DNA from: Pachypanchax playfairii
Lineage: Eukaryota; Chordata; Actinopteri; Cyprinodontiformes; Aplocheilidae
Direction: 5' to 3'
Length of the DNA stretch: 64,000 bases
NCBI GenBank assembly: GCA_006937955.1
Contig: SSNP01000257.1
Span: 421,625 to 485,624, forward strand
Shown here one piece after another: positions 1-12,400 of this stretch. The notes below the pieces were generated by a model. It did not search any database. It saw only the letters and a program-made list of their open reading frames with translations, and was not told the DNA's origin. Numbering within the stretch: the stretch's first letter is position 1; the number at the start of each line of letters is the position of its first letter. The translations under genes were made by a program, and so were the position numbers.

Positions 1-329
1 CTTTCTTACTCTGTTTGATATGATTGTGTTCAAATCAGAAATAAACATTACTGTCAACTGATGGTGGCAAGTAAAAATACCAAAGATATGTTTAAAGACC
101 TGTTTATTATATATTTATTTTGAAGATGGAGCCGTTGTAATTCTGCTACTTCGGTGTTTAAATGGTTAATTAAAAGTTTTTTTACCACCACGTGTCAATT
201 ACAGTCTTTTATCATGTGTAATTTGGTGCTACATTACCGTAGGAGCCAGCTGGTGACAGTGTGAGCACCGTGGGGAATAAAAGTTGACAAACCAGATTTC
301 TCCAGAGTTCACTGCTGCTTCTAAAGAGT

Positions 330-342
330 GCACGCACACGCA

Positions 343-379
<37 letters not shown>

Positions 380-665
380 GTGTGTTTTGGTATCCTTATG
401 GGGACCGTCCATTGACTTCCATTGATTTTAGTAACTAGATTTATACCTAACCCAAACCCTTTTACTAACCTTAACCATTACTGATCTATAACTAACCCTA
501 AGACTAACTAAAACTCTATTCACACCATACCTATAAACCTAACCCCTAACCCTAAAAAGGGGAGTCCCCCCCATGGGGACCAGGCTTCGGTCCCCACAAG
601 AACCCTCGGACCCCAGAAAGATAGTAAAAGTCAGGAAACGGGTCCTCAGGAGGTCAGAAATACAA

Positions 666-709
<44 letters not shown>

Positions 710-994
710 GTGTGTTTTGGTATCCTTATGGGGACCGTCCATTGACTTCCATTGATTTTAGTAACTAGATTTATACCTAACCCAAACCCTTTTACTAACC
801 TTAACCATTACTGATCTATAACTAACCCTAAGACTAACTAAAACTCTATTCACACCATACCTATAAACCTAACCCCTAACCCTAAAAAGGGGAGTCCCCC
901 TCATGGGACCAGGCTTCGGTCCCCACAAGAACCCTCGGACCCCAGAAAGATAGTAAAAGTCAGGAAACGGGTCCTCAGGAGGTCAGAAATACAA

Positions 995-1083
<89 letters not shown>

Positions 1084-1477
1084 ACACACACACAGAGACA
1101 CACACACGCACAGAGACACACACAGAGACACACACACGCACAGAGACACACACACAAACACACAGACACACACACACACACACACACACAAGTGTGTTTT
1201 GGTATCCTTATGGGGACCGTCCATTGACTTCCATTGATTTTAGTAACTAGATTTATACCTAACCCAAACCCTTTTACTAACCTTAACCATTACTGATCTA
1301 TAACTAACCCTAAGACTAACTAAAACTCTATTCACACCATACCTATAAACCTAACCCCTAACCCTAAAAAGGGGAGTCCCCCCCATGGGGACCAGGCTTC
1401 GGTCCCCACAAGAACCCTCGGACCCCAGAAAGATAGTAAAAGTCAGGAAACGGGTCCTCAGGAGGTCAGAAATACAA

Positions 1478-1541
<64 letters not shown>
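330..1541. repeat. (CA)n-linked minisatellite, three tandem units
   Basis: Three near-identical units each begin with an AGTGTGTTTTGGTATCC segment, at 379, 709 and 1191. Each unit has about 280 bp of unique sequence, including a stretch of CCTAACCC-like words, and ends in a pure or interrupted (CA)n run. Spacing is 330 and 482 bp; the difference is due to expansion of the CA run in unit 2 (about 998-1190), which also carries CACAGAGACA variants. A partial CA run at 345-378 precedes the first unit. The long Cys/Val open frames on the minus strand here are simply translations of (GT)n and are not genes. The array lies in a dnajc10 intron. Confidence 0.93.
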
Positions 1542-1543
<2 letters not shown>

Positions 1544-3246
1544 CAGTTTCAACAAACATGAAAACTTCTTTTAAGGCCACTGTAGGAGCCAATATTGTTT
1601 TTGGTTTAGACTTTAACTTGGTCTAGGTTTATATAAGGCTTTATGTATATTTCAGTTTATTGCACTGTGGCCTATATATCTCTTAACCACTGGTGGCACT
1701 ATAGAGTCTATTTAAAGATGACAGTGCACTGATGGTTTGGGTGACGGGAGGTCACACGGTTCTTACAGCTTCATTTGGGTTCATCACATAACAAGTTTGC
1801 TGTTATTATTTTCATTATTTACATAAATCCAGACCATAATCCACCACTCTGGACTTTGTATTACTTGCTGAAAATCTTCACCTCTTCAATAAATGGGAAC
1901 ACAAACCCAAAGGCCTTTTGCTTGGACAATAGTTTTGAAGTGAGTCATTGCCTCCACATGCACCAAAAAAGGTGAATAAAAGTACGACTGGATGGTCACT
2001 ACAGCCACCATGAAACCGGAAATGGTTTGTGTGGCTGTGCTGCTTCAATTTGAGAGACAAAATTTTCAATAAACATCAGAAATGTGAGATATAAGCTGTA
2101 GAAAAAGGCAAAAACCAGGAGCACCACATCACGTTAAAACAAGTGAATGATTCATCTAACGAACACCAAAAGCATCAGGCTGCAGGGGGAATTAAACTAC
2201 AGGTGTGTTCACTTTTTACCTTTTTTCTATTGTATAACTCCAGAAATAAACAATTCACTTTGACACCATATAATAAGCTTAATATTTGTCAATCAATCAG
2301 TCACATGAGCAAAACAAGTGCTGCTACGGAAACCTGGATGTCCAAGCAGAGAGTACAGAAGGACACAAACATGTTGATTCAGGTGTGACGATGCTTATGC
2401 CGGCAGGATTTTCATGCCGATTTTGGCTCGATTTTTCCCTTCCGTCAAGCTCTGGTTATCGAGATGACTCATAAGACAATCCTAACCAATATTCCTGCTG
2501 TTAAGAGCGATTGGGTCAGCTCGTAAATTCGTTCGACAGCAAATCGGGGATATCAAACATGTTGAATTGTCTTGGCCCGATATCGCAGCGTGTGGTGTGC
2601 TGCGATTAGAACTGATCATGCAGCAGCTCAGTGCAGCAGGAGTCTTCTTCTTCTGTGGTTTTGTGGCGTTTGTCAACTGGCAGCACACAGATTTAAACCA
2701 GAAATCACACAGATTTTGCAAAGTTTCTGAGTGTTTTTGTGAGAATTCCCATCTATACTGAGAATGTGGCGAGTAAAATCGCTCCGTGTGTGATGTGTGG
2801 CCACATGAAATGATGAGACACCACACACGGAAGGAGCAGAACAGGAATATGGTCGATTTTTTTTTTTCGCTATGTGTGCTGTCTGAAGCTCTTGTGACAC
2901 TGTTAAAACTGCTGTATGAACCAGGATTTAGAATTAAAACAGTCATGAGAAATAACGCTGGACAGCACAAAATAAAGCTTTGGTCTGCAGCCAAACACTG
3001 CGGGTGTGTGTGTGGGTGTGGTGGTGGGGGGGTCATGTTCAGAATAAAATGAAGGCGTATTTGATGCGCCTCATGACCTGCCGTTGTGTTTTGCCCTGAC
3101 ATCTCTAAAGCAGGTTGTTCTTGTGGGTTTTTTCTGTCTTTTTTATCCGTTTTCTCAATCGTTTGCATGTTTCAGCAGTTTCACTCAGTTATGCAGGTTC
3201 CAACAAAGAATGATATAATCCTGCCATACAAAATCTTTAATCTTAC
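1542..3246. other. Intron sequence of dnajc10, no coding signal seen
   Basis: Between the CA-rich array and the third coding exon of dnajc10 I see only AT-rich sequence. The 228-residue minus-strand open frame here is low-complexity, has no recognisable domain and no matching splice context, so I treat it as chance. No further dnajc10 exon is visible between 1 and 3246, so the rest of that gene lies to the left of the window behind a large intron. Confidence 0.6.
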
Positions 3247-3871
3247 CGAAGTCTCCACTATCCAGAGTGATGATTTCCAAATCGTCATCATAGATTCCTA
3301 GAAGCAGATAGATGAAAACATAAACACTTCAAAGTTCTTTAAAACCTTATTTCATCTTGAATTTCGGAATCAAAACTGAAGGTTTGGTAAAACCCTGATG
3401 AGACCCACCAAAGTCATATCTGTAGTAGTTCCAGCTCTCGTAGCGTCCTCCCTGCTGCTCGTCCAACCCCTTTTCTCCATATTTATCATATTTCTTTCTC
3501 AGATCTTCATCTTTCAGAACTTCATAGGCCCGATTCACCTTCAGGAACTTCTCATGAGCTGAGGGGTCTCCCTGGAAAGCCATTTATCAGCATTAATATT
3601 TGAAACAATTCATACTGTGTAAATCTGTCACAGGTTCTGTTAACATTTCAGAGTAACTAACAGGATTTTTGTCTGGGTGCATGGTAAGCGCCAGCTTCTT
3701 AAACGCCTGGCGTATCTCTCTGGTCGTGGCCTCCCTGCTGACTCCCAGCAGATCGTAGTAGTCGGAGCTCTCTGCACAGACTGCTGCCAGAAGGATGACG
3801 GCGAGGAGCAGCAGCGGTGGTGTGAGCCGAACCGGCCGCAAGACCACAAAGACTACCCTGTACCCCATCAC
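3247..3871 (-). CDS. dnajc10: dnajc10 (ERdj5), first three coding exons, gene continues past the left edge
   Basis: ER-lumen J-domain co-chaperone and disulfide reductase (ERdj5 family) that works with BiP in ER-associated degradation. Coding exons on the minus strand: 3871-3662 (70 codons), 3571-3409, and 3297-3247; donors and acceptors are GT/AG and the phases join (0, then 1). The first exon encodes a hydrophobic signal peptide (LLLLAVILLAA, about residues 20-30) followed by a J domain starting DYYDLLGVS and carrying the invariant HPD motif (MHPDKNP at the exon end). The second continues with KFLKVNRAYEVLKDEDLRKK, the third with IYDDDLEIITLDSGDF, which matches the start of the first thioredoxin-like region. 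Two adjacent methionines could start translation. The thioredoxin domains and ER-retention tail lie outside the window. Family assignment is from remembered ERdj5 sequence; the J domain and HPD are seen directly. Confidence 0.93.
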
Positions 3872-4930
3872 CTGGCCTCTCTCAACAACCAGAAGAATCT
3901 GGAACTGGAAGAGACAAAACTTTAGTTAACAGCTGCAATTTGTGCAATTTAAATTCAGAAACTGGCTGAAAGAGGGAGGCTTTTATTTGTTGACAAATGG
4001 TATAACTTCCTGTTAATGTGTCCACGTGAACATAATGTACTGAATGTTCTCTGAACTGATTCTATGAAAATATTAATCAGATCAGATTTAAAGGTAAATA
4101 CTGTAAATACTGTATTACACATGCATGCTGGTGGATGGGATCATGATTTCACTGAAACTGTGACTAATATAATTACTAAGATCAACTTTGACATGCAAAA
4201 TTTGTCTTTGTAGACCAACTGATAAATAAATAAAAGTTCACGGAAGGCAAAGTCTTGTTTATAAGTTATTATTATATCTTTTCTTTACAGCTGAACACAT
4301 TGTACAGCTTCAGTCAGAGGGTGCAACTCATCATTACAGGAAAACAAATCTATAAAGCTGGATTCGTGTAAAAATGTTAATTCACGGTAAAGAAGTGCCA
4401 AAAGGTCAATAAAACAGATCGAGAAAAAGAAGAAAACTTTTCTTTTGTTTTTTCTTTACACCATTCCACAAATCTGGCATTAAACAAACACATCGAGCCA
4501 CAAAAACATAATTCATTGTGCGTTCACAATCCTTTGTTCAGTTTAGTTGCTTTTCAAGATAGCTGCTCAAAAGCTTGTTATTTAATTCAAATTTAACTTT
4601 AATATACTTTATGTTTCTCTCCGCAGACAGAAAAAAATCCTTAAAACAGCTAAGCTAAGCTAGCCGCAGCAGAACTTGGTCCCATTCTTTGCTAATCTTT
4701 CTGAGCTCTGTCGCTACATGCAATAATTTCCAGCGTGTAAGTGAAATTATAGGTTCGTCTCATGTTTATTCATGTATAAATCTCATGAAACCGCGGCTTG
4801 TTACCTTTGAGACGTCTCAACTTCTACAAGTGTGAAGATGAAGATCCGTGTCAGTGTCCGGCTCGCGCCGGTATCAACAGAGACACAAAAACACAACTAA
4901 CTTCCGCTCAAATACCTTCAATATAAAAGC
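3872..4930 (-). promoter_or_regulatory. dnajc10 5' UTR exons and promoter region
   Basis: Upstream of the start codon the minus strand has an acceptor (CTTCCAG) near 3904, giving a short non-coding piece joined to the start exon. A good donor (AAAG then GTAACA) sits at 4805/4804, suggesting a non-coding first exon of roughly 4805-4930. The sequence around 4785-4870 is the most CpG-rich of the area (CCGCGG, GGCTCGCGCCGG), as expected of a housekeeping promoter. The exact transcription start cannot be told from sequence alone. Confidence 0.5.
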
Positions 4931-6340
4931 CTCTCAGAAAATCTGTTCACCAAAATCTCAGCACAAAGAACTCCTTAACAACAGACGAAAACCCGTGAAT
5001 ACAAATCTAGTTTTACTATAAGTAAGTAAGTTCGGGAAGGCAAGTGTCTAACTATATATGGATCATTTTATGTTTTTATTTTGTGAACATTGCCAACTTT
5101 GTTGTGATGTTCTTGATTATTTACTGGACCTTTATGAAATTTAAAACTCAGACACTTTGTGGTGACGTCAAAGTTTGTGCGTTCACAATCCTTCGTTCAG
5201 TTTAAAACTGCACAAATGAAGTGAAGAAACTATTTACAGAGTCTGAAATAATATATAAATTAAGAGGAAAAATAATTTTAAAAGGTGTTGTGTAAGAATA
5301 GCTCTAAAAAGTATGTGTATTTCAATATCAGAGAAGTCTGATGATCTAAAAGAAAGCAAAAACACAGTTATAAGACTATAAAAACTAATTCTAGATTAAT
5401 ACAAAGGTGAAGAAAAATAGTTTTATCCTAGAATGCCAAAACAAAGGGAATATCATTTTGTAAAAAAATCTTTGACGCATCTTTAATCATTGAAAACTTC
5501 TGTTTGTCATGTTTTTGCTATTATTTCAATTTATAGCACTCTTTTAATCCCTAAAATGTGATTGGTGTATTTTAGGACTGGGAAGAAATAAATTAGTTTA
5601 TTATCAACGTTGCCTACTGTTTTTTAAACATGTGACAAAATGTAAATATTCTTGTAATTTTGGTAACGAGTTTGAAAGCAAATAAACAAATACTTCATTT
5701 GTTTGTTTCTCTATTTTTTTCATTCATCACTAACTAAAAAATTTTTTTTATGGAATGAAAAAGCATATCAAGTTGAAAGTGCAAAACATTTTCAGTTATC
5801 ACATCTTTAAAATCTATCAAATCACATAAATTACATCATGTGTTTGTGTCAAAAAACCATGTAACTTTGTGACCAAAAAATGTTTAAGACCAAACAAGAC
5901 TGAAAAAAGGGAAAAAGAGAATTATAAGAAGCTTTGAAGCATTTTGTTTTCAACCTCGAAATACTCTGAAACATTTTCCCAGCTTTTACTTCGTTTAACA
6001 AAACATTACCCTATGACAACAAAATATCTAGAGAAATAGCTATGTTTTAAGAATATGTCGGATTTTTTTCCCCAGTGATTAATAAAAGGTAGATGTAATT
6101 TAGAAATCAGAGTTTTCATAAACGCATCTTCTTGCTTTCGTCATATTTATGCGCCGGAAAGCCTTTCAGAATGGAATGCGCTCACTTCATCAGTCCCCCT
6201 GTGCGCCACTAACAACTTGCTGTCTGTTGAAGTTTCTGGCATTTTACTGTCCAACCTAATGTAGTTAAATTCTTAAGTATAAAGTTCAACTGTCTCCTAG
6301 TGAATGTTACAATAGCAGGAAGTTAAAAGTAGATAGAGTT
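4931..6340. other. Intergenic spacer between divergent dnajc10 and nup35
   Basis: About 1.4 kb of AT-rich sequence with no coding signal. Around 5215-5420 there is a stretch resembling 48440-48600 (shared words such as AAGAGGAAA and TGTGTAAGAAT), probably remnants of the same LINE 3' coding region. No conserved promoter element was recognised apart from the CpG-richer ends. Confidence 0.45.
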
Positions 6341-6416
6341 GCATTTTCTCTGCTTGGGTTCGACTTCGGCCTTTTCCCGTCGTCACTTCCTACTTTTAAA
6401 AATCGCGGCTACATTG

Positions 6417-9400
6417 ATGGAGTTTCAAGGTATCACAATTTTTCATAACACTTTAATCTTCTGGTATTTTCATTATACGCTGATATAAATTATTGGTTAT
6501 AATTGCATTATTTTTGTTTCTTTTGGTTTTAGATAGAATAGACTAAGATCTTCTGTTTATTTGTAATATTATAACATACCGTCAAAGCCTTTGAGAGTAG
6601 GAGAGACTAACAAATCCTTAAAATAAAATCCACTTCTTCAGTATTAAGAGATATCAGTTTAGCAAATGTTGGTGTTTTGAGACATTTGGTTCAGGGTTGT
6701 CACAGGGACGTTTGGTGTGTTCATGTCTTCCATTGGATTGAATCTGAACTTGTAAGTAGTGTAAAAACCCAACAGACTCCAACTGGATCATCATGTTTCT
6801 TAACTCTTTGCTTACCGGTTTTCTGTTGGCAGTCGAGCACGTAGAACTTAAACCCCAGACTTTGTTATAGATGGCTGTCTGCTTCATCGATGGAGGATAA
6901 GATGAATCAACATCTGTGTGAAAGGGAGAATCGATGTTGCTTAGGATACAGTATCTGTTTTTGTAGATGTCGGTCTACTAAACCATATTCCTCAAAGTGA
7001 TAACAGAATCAGCTATTATTTCTTGAAGACTCTTTTTATTTTGTGATTCTGTGTGTTTGCGGGCTGCAGCTTAACTGAACTGTATCAAGTCCTGAACACA
7101 TTTATTCAACGTACTTTCGTGATCTTTTCTGTGATGTTCCCAGTTAACAGCATGTTGGTTCATTTTGTTGTTTTGAGAAACATTTTATGTTTTATGCTCT
7201 CTCCATATCAAGCAGATTATAAAGAAACTTCCGAATGAACCCTGAATCCTTGTTTTTTATTTCATGTTCATATTGAAAAACCGATATTTTGTTAGTTTGA
7301 GTTTTGTGTTAGTACATGTCAAAGCAACCTGCTCCTGAGTTTCATCTCTTCAATCTGTTAACATGGTCCTGATCATAAACACAGCAGAGGTTTTAAGCAG
7401 GTGTGACTAAATACTGCATAATAAGATGATTTCACAACTTTAAATTGTAAATGTTTATTTTAATCATGTGAATCACATCTATATGTGTTTTGAACATCCA
7501 AACAGTGTTGGTTGAACAAAGTCTGGGATTTCTGGGTTCCAGCTGTTCTGATGAGAGAAACGTAAATATTTCTGTAGTTCTGATTTAACAGGATGTTGTT
7601 AGTTAACTGAAAAGTTGTAGAGTGAAACAATCATACAGATTTATCCTTCATTCAGATCTGAGCTCAACATCATGGATTATATTGGGGAGAACATGAAGAG
7701 ACAGAAGATTTGTAGATGTGTCTCCAAGTAGTGACTGGGTTTCTTTACAAACTGCATCTTGAAGAAGTGATGCTGCTGATTTCTTTTAGATTTTCTTAGA
7801 CTGCCCAAAACTTTTGCACAGTGCTGTATATTTAGATCTAGATCCAGGATGAAAACATTCAGTATTAGAAGGCGATCTACTGAACTGAACCCAAAACTTT
7901 TACATCGTAACTTATGCTGATGTTCATGGTTTTAGGACTAAATGCAGATACGTGTATAACTTGTGTTTAAATAAAGTTTGATGTGTGTTTGATTCAAGGT
8001 GTTTTTTCTTGTGTTTTAGTGGGTACTGAACCGATGAGTCTTGGCTCCCCCACCTCTCCTAAACCGACCTCTGGGGCTCAGTTTCTACCTGGTTTCCTCA
8101 TGGGTGACCTTCCTGCTCCAGCCACCCCACAGCCCCGGCCCTTCAGTCTGACCACGCCCATTACAGAGAGCACAAGCTCAAATCGGGGTTCAGGTGGAGG
8201 TGGTTCCACCCTGCAGCCCGTCATTCCTACTCCAAAAGATAAGAGCGGAGCTCCACCTGTTCGTAGTATTTATGATGACATGGTTACAATGGGATCACCC
8301 CTCAATGCACGCAAACAGGTGAGTACACAGGCAGATGAAGGTCAGTTTAAGGTCGACGTTAAAACAGTTTTTTTAATGTTTAAATTTAACCAGAAGATAA
8401 AACACTTACATATTATAATGAGCAGCAGTGGACTGAACAGATAATTTATTCACTTTGTTCAGTAATAATAATACCGACCTGTGTTTCTACATGCACAGAT
8501 GTTTCTTCGGGAACACATGCAGACAAGTAGATGATTAATGTATGTTAGATTTAAATTAAGTCCCCAATCAGAATAAAAAGACTAAAAATAGAGGGAGATT
8601 CCAGCATATCAAATCTGCAACATCTCAAAAACATCTTTAAAAAAAGGAATGAAATAAGCTCCGTTTTCCTCATAACATCTTAACTTTATCTGACTCAGGG
8701 TTGTAAACGTAGCGCAATCATAGAAATAATTTTCCATTTCTGTGAGAACTAGATGACACAATGTGCACCGTACATGTAGAGACAGTTAAAGTGTTTCAGT
8801 TTAACATATGAAGTATCAAAGGAATCAAAGTTTATGACCAAATGTTATAAAGGCAAAAAATGTCTGAATGTTTTGTGTCTGTTTGTGTCCAGTCTTTTCC
8901 GGTCATGCAGTCCCCGCTGTCCGCACGTCAGGCCTCGACTCCAGGAACAGGTACGCTCGCGAGACAACCCCCGTTCTCCTGCTCACGCTTCTAAGCCACA
9001 ACACTCTCATTTATTATAAACTGAAAATACAAAGTATGTTTAACTATTTATTGATATCATTAGTGTAAAGATGGTCTCACCAGAAGTTTCTATGTGTTAG
9101 TCACAGTTGATTTCGTGAATCTGGAATTCTAAAAAAAACTGTCGTTTGATTTATTAAACAAGTTCTTTCAGGTACCTGAAACTCGTCTGGAAACCTTCTC
9201 AGTACAGCTTCTGAGTCACAATATGTGACTTTGGGATAGTCAATGACCTTTGATTAGAGACAAAAGACAATTTGACATTTCAAGTGGCAAAATTTTGATT
9301 AGAATGAGAAAAAAATGCTCACAAATTAAGACCTTTTGTGACTTTACTGCAACAAGAAATGTTCCTACTTGTTGCAGATAAATTGCAACTGTCATGCAAA

Positions 9401-12400
9401 TGTTTTTGTTCCAGTTCGTTTACAATTTAGCTCCAACCCTGGACAAAGTTTGTTGCATTTTTCACAGTTTCTGGATTAAAGAGGCCATTTCACACAAATT
9501 TCATGACTTTGTGTTTATTTATGAAGTATTAACCTGTAATATGAAACATTTTATATCTAAAAACGTTAGGAAACACTGATTAACAGACCTTTCAATCTCT
9601 CTGCGTGAAGATTCGGCTGGTTTCGGGCTGCAACTCATTAATATTCATTATACTAATTTGCTGGATTCTGATTGGCTAACAAACTAGCCTATGAGAGCAC
9701 GGCTTCTTGTTTCCTGCCCCGCTGCGCATGGCAACAGTGCACCGAGTCTCTTTCTGTTTGAAACGTGTTTACACTAACAGCTTTTAGCCAGCAGCATGCT
9801 AGGCGTGGTTTCAACTGCGGGAGCTGATGAATACTAATGAGCAAAATAGTTGTGACGTAACAAATACAGGCTGTTCGAACTCGGGTGTTATCACCACCTG
9901 CGTAGTTTGAGAGATTAAAACTGAAAGAGAAGTTGTTGACCTGTTTTCACACCCACTATGAAGGTAAGAACACCTGTGGAGCTAAAATATTCAACAGAAA
10001 CCTCAGAAAAACTGTTTTTAATGGAAGGGCCTCTTTAAAGAAACTACATTGAGGGCGATTCTTGACACACAAAGCAACTGCAGATATTAACCTGTTCAAA
10101 ATTCAAGGAACATGAGATTATGGCTCTGTGACACATGAAGAAATCAAGAACCTCCACGAACATTTCCAAACATTTTTTTTTATCAAATATACGTTTTACC
10201 TGTTTTTCTACTTGTGTCTTTCTCAGGTGTGCAGCAGGTGTGTCTCTCTCCTGCTCAGGTAGATCCTTTCTACAGTCAGGGAGAGTCTCTGTCATCAGAA
10301 GATCAGCTGGATCAGACCTGGGTCACCGTGTTCGGGTATTTATGCTCCACTTCATCCTTCGGTTCCTACAGATAAATCAAAACATTCTATAAATGATTTT
10401 CATGTGTTTGTGTTTTCTAGTTTTCCACCAGCTTCAGCTTCTTACATACTGCTGCAGTTTGCTCAGTATGGAAATATTCTCAAACACACGGTGAGACACA
10501 CACACTCTGCTTCATTTCCATCAAGATAACCAGGTCCATACTATAAGATCATTTTATATCTTTAAATGTGAAATCATTATTTAAAAATGTTGAAATTTAT
10601 TTGATTTTAAATGTTTAATAAGAGTGATAAAAAAATGCCCAAAACAGAAGAAATCTGTGGAGGACAAATAATCCAAGGTAACAGGGGTCTCAAACTCCAG
10701 GCCTCGAGGGCCACTATCCTGCATGTTTTAGATGTTTCCCCTGTTTCTACACACCTGATTCAAATCCTCTGCGTTTCAGCAAATCCTGCAGAAGCCTGTT
10801 AATGATCCATTCATCTTTATCAGGTGTGTAGAAGCAGGGAAACATCTAAAACATGCAGGATAGTGGCCCTCGAGGCCTGGAGTTTGATACCTCTGCAAGG
10901 TAACATTCACTGCACTGAGAGGTGGGATTATACAGAGTTTCTGAAATTAGGTTAATCACATTACTTGATGAAACATTCATCAGTATTTAAAGGTGGTATA
11001 TGGAACTTGGAACACAACCCCCCGCGCGTGCTCTGATGCTGGGTTCGATCAATATTCCTCACCAAACCCACTCTGATCCCCGATCTGAGCAGGACAATAA
11101 AATATCATGAGTTCAGTTCACTAATCATGCTCTCCAGCTCCGCTGATCATAAACTGACTCTGATAAAAGCAGCTCCTACCTGTTTGAAGCTCAATCATCG
11201 ATTCAGTCCGTGGCAAAGAGTTCACAGTTGCACCTCAGCTCCAAAACTTCCTGCAGTCCCTCTTAAGATCCTCTGTCCTCCTCACACACCATCCTGCACG
11301 CCTCACTTATCCAATAAATGTTTAAAAAAAAACAATTAAATCCTCCGTGGTGTGTCTTCCAGTCGAAAAAGTGGCCCGAAGCGTTCATCCACTTCAGCCA
11401 CATGCTGCAGCTACGTGTTAGCTAGCTGTTAATAGCTGCTATTAAAACTTTCCACACAGAACTTGTTCGTTACATGGGAAACCCCTATGGCAAGCAAATA
11501 AGGTATATAATCACCACATATCCCCGGTGCTTCCAGCTGCTTGACCTGCAGACTCCACAGTAACAGCCTCACTGTGCTGGAGTATTTACAGTATTAGGTA
11601 ACCTAAAATGGTGCCCACTGCTCTGCCAGCTATTGGCTGGTAGATGTAAACAAAATGCCAACGTTGTGTCCGTCAAAATTAATATTTTATAATATTTTAC
11701 TTCAAATATAGTTCTTAAAGGAAATGCTGTATTTTCATTCTACAACCCTCTAAACACCCCGTGGAGGCATTATTTTGTTAAAAATATTGCTTTTAATGAA
11801 AATATTCCATATACCACCTTTAATGACCACCTTTACTCTGATTACTGCTGCTGCAGGGAGATTGAAAGTTTGGAGCTTGTCATCATGCAGAAGAGAGAAA
11901 AGCACAGCAGCCATTTATTTGTTGGTTGAATGGTCCATGAAAAGCTTTTATACATGACAGAAATCACTTCATGTGGTCGCTGGCTAAATGTCCATCTGCA
12001 TGACCCAGATATTCATGAAGGAGCGAGATACAGTTCCAGTTGTCTTTGATCTGAATGGTTTTTGATCCAGTTTCTTGTGGAAAGTCTGTTCAACATGGCT
12101 GCTGCCTGGAACCATCTGTAGACAGTTGGTGCATCACTGTCTGTCTCTGGACACAACATCTCATCCTATTTGGAACCGGTTTTCCTGCAGTGGGTGGTGA
12201 AGTGCCCCCCACCGGGTTACAATTATGTAAATCCTGTCTTATTTGTTAAAACAAAGTTCATTCTGTTTGTTCAAAATGAGAAAACAAAGATTTTTTTTAA
12301 AATCTGCACCAAAACCTGTTCGTTTGGGGAGTAACAGATAATCTGATGGATCTTTGTTCTTCTCATATCCAAAATAAAGAAGGAACATCAGGTTAGCTGC

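Noticed and set aside
901..1224. 107-residue Cys/Val-rich minus-strand open frame
   Set aside because: Translation of a (GT)n run in the minisatellite; no other gene evidence.
2482..3168. 228-residue minus-strand open frame beside dnajc10 exon 3
   Set aside because: No domain, low complexity, no conserved splice sites in phase with dnajc10; looks like chance in an intron.
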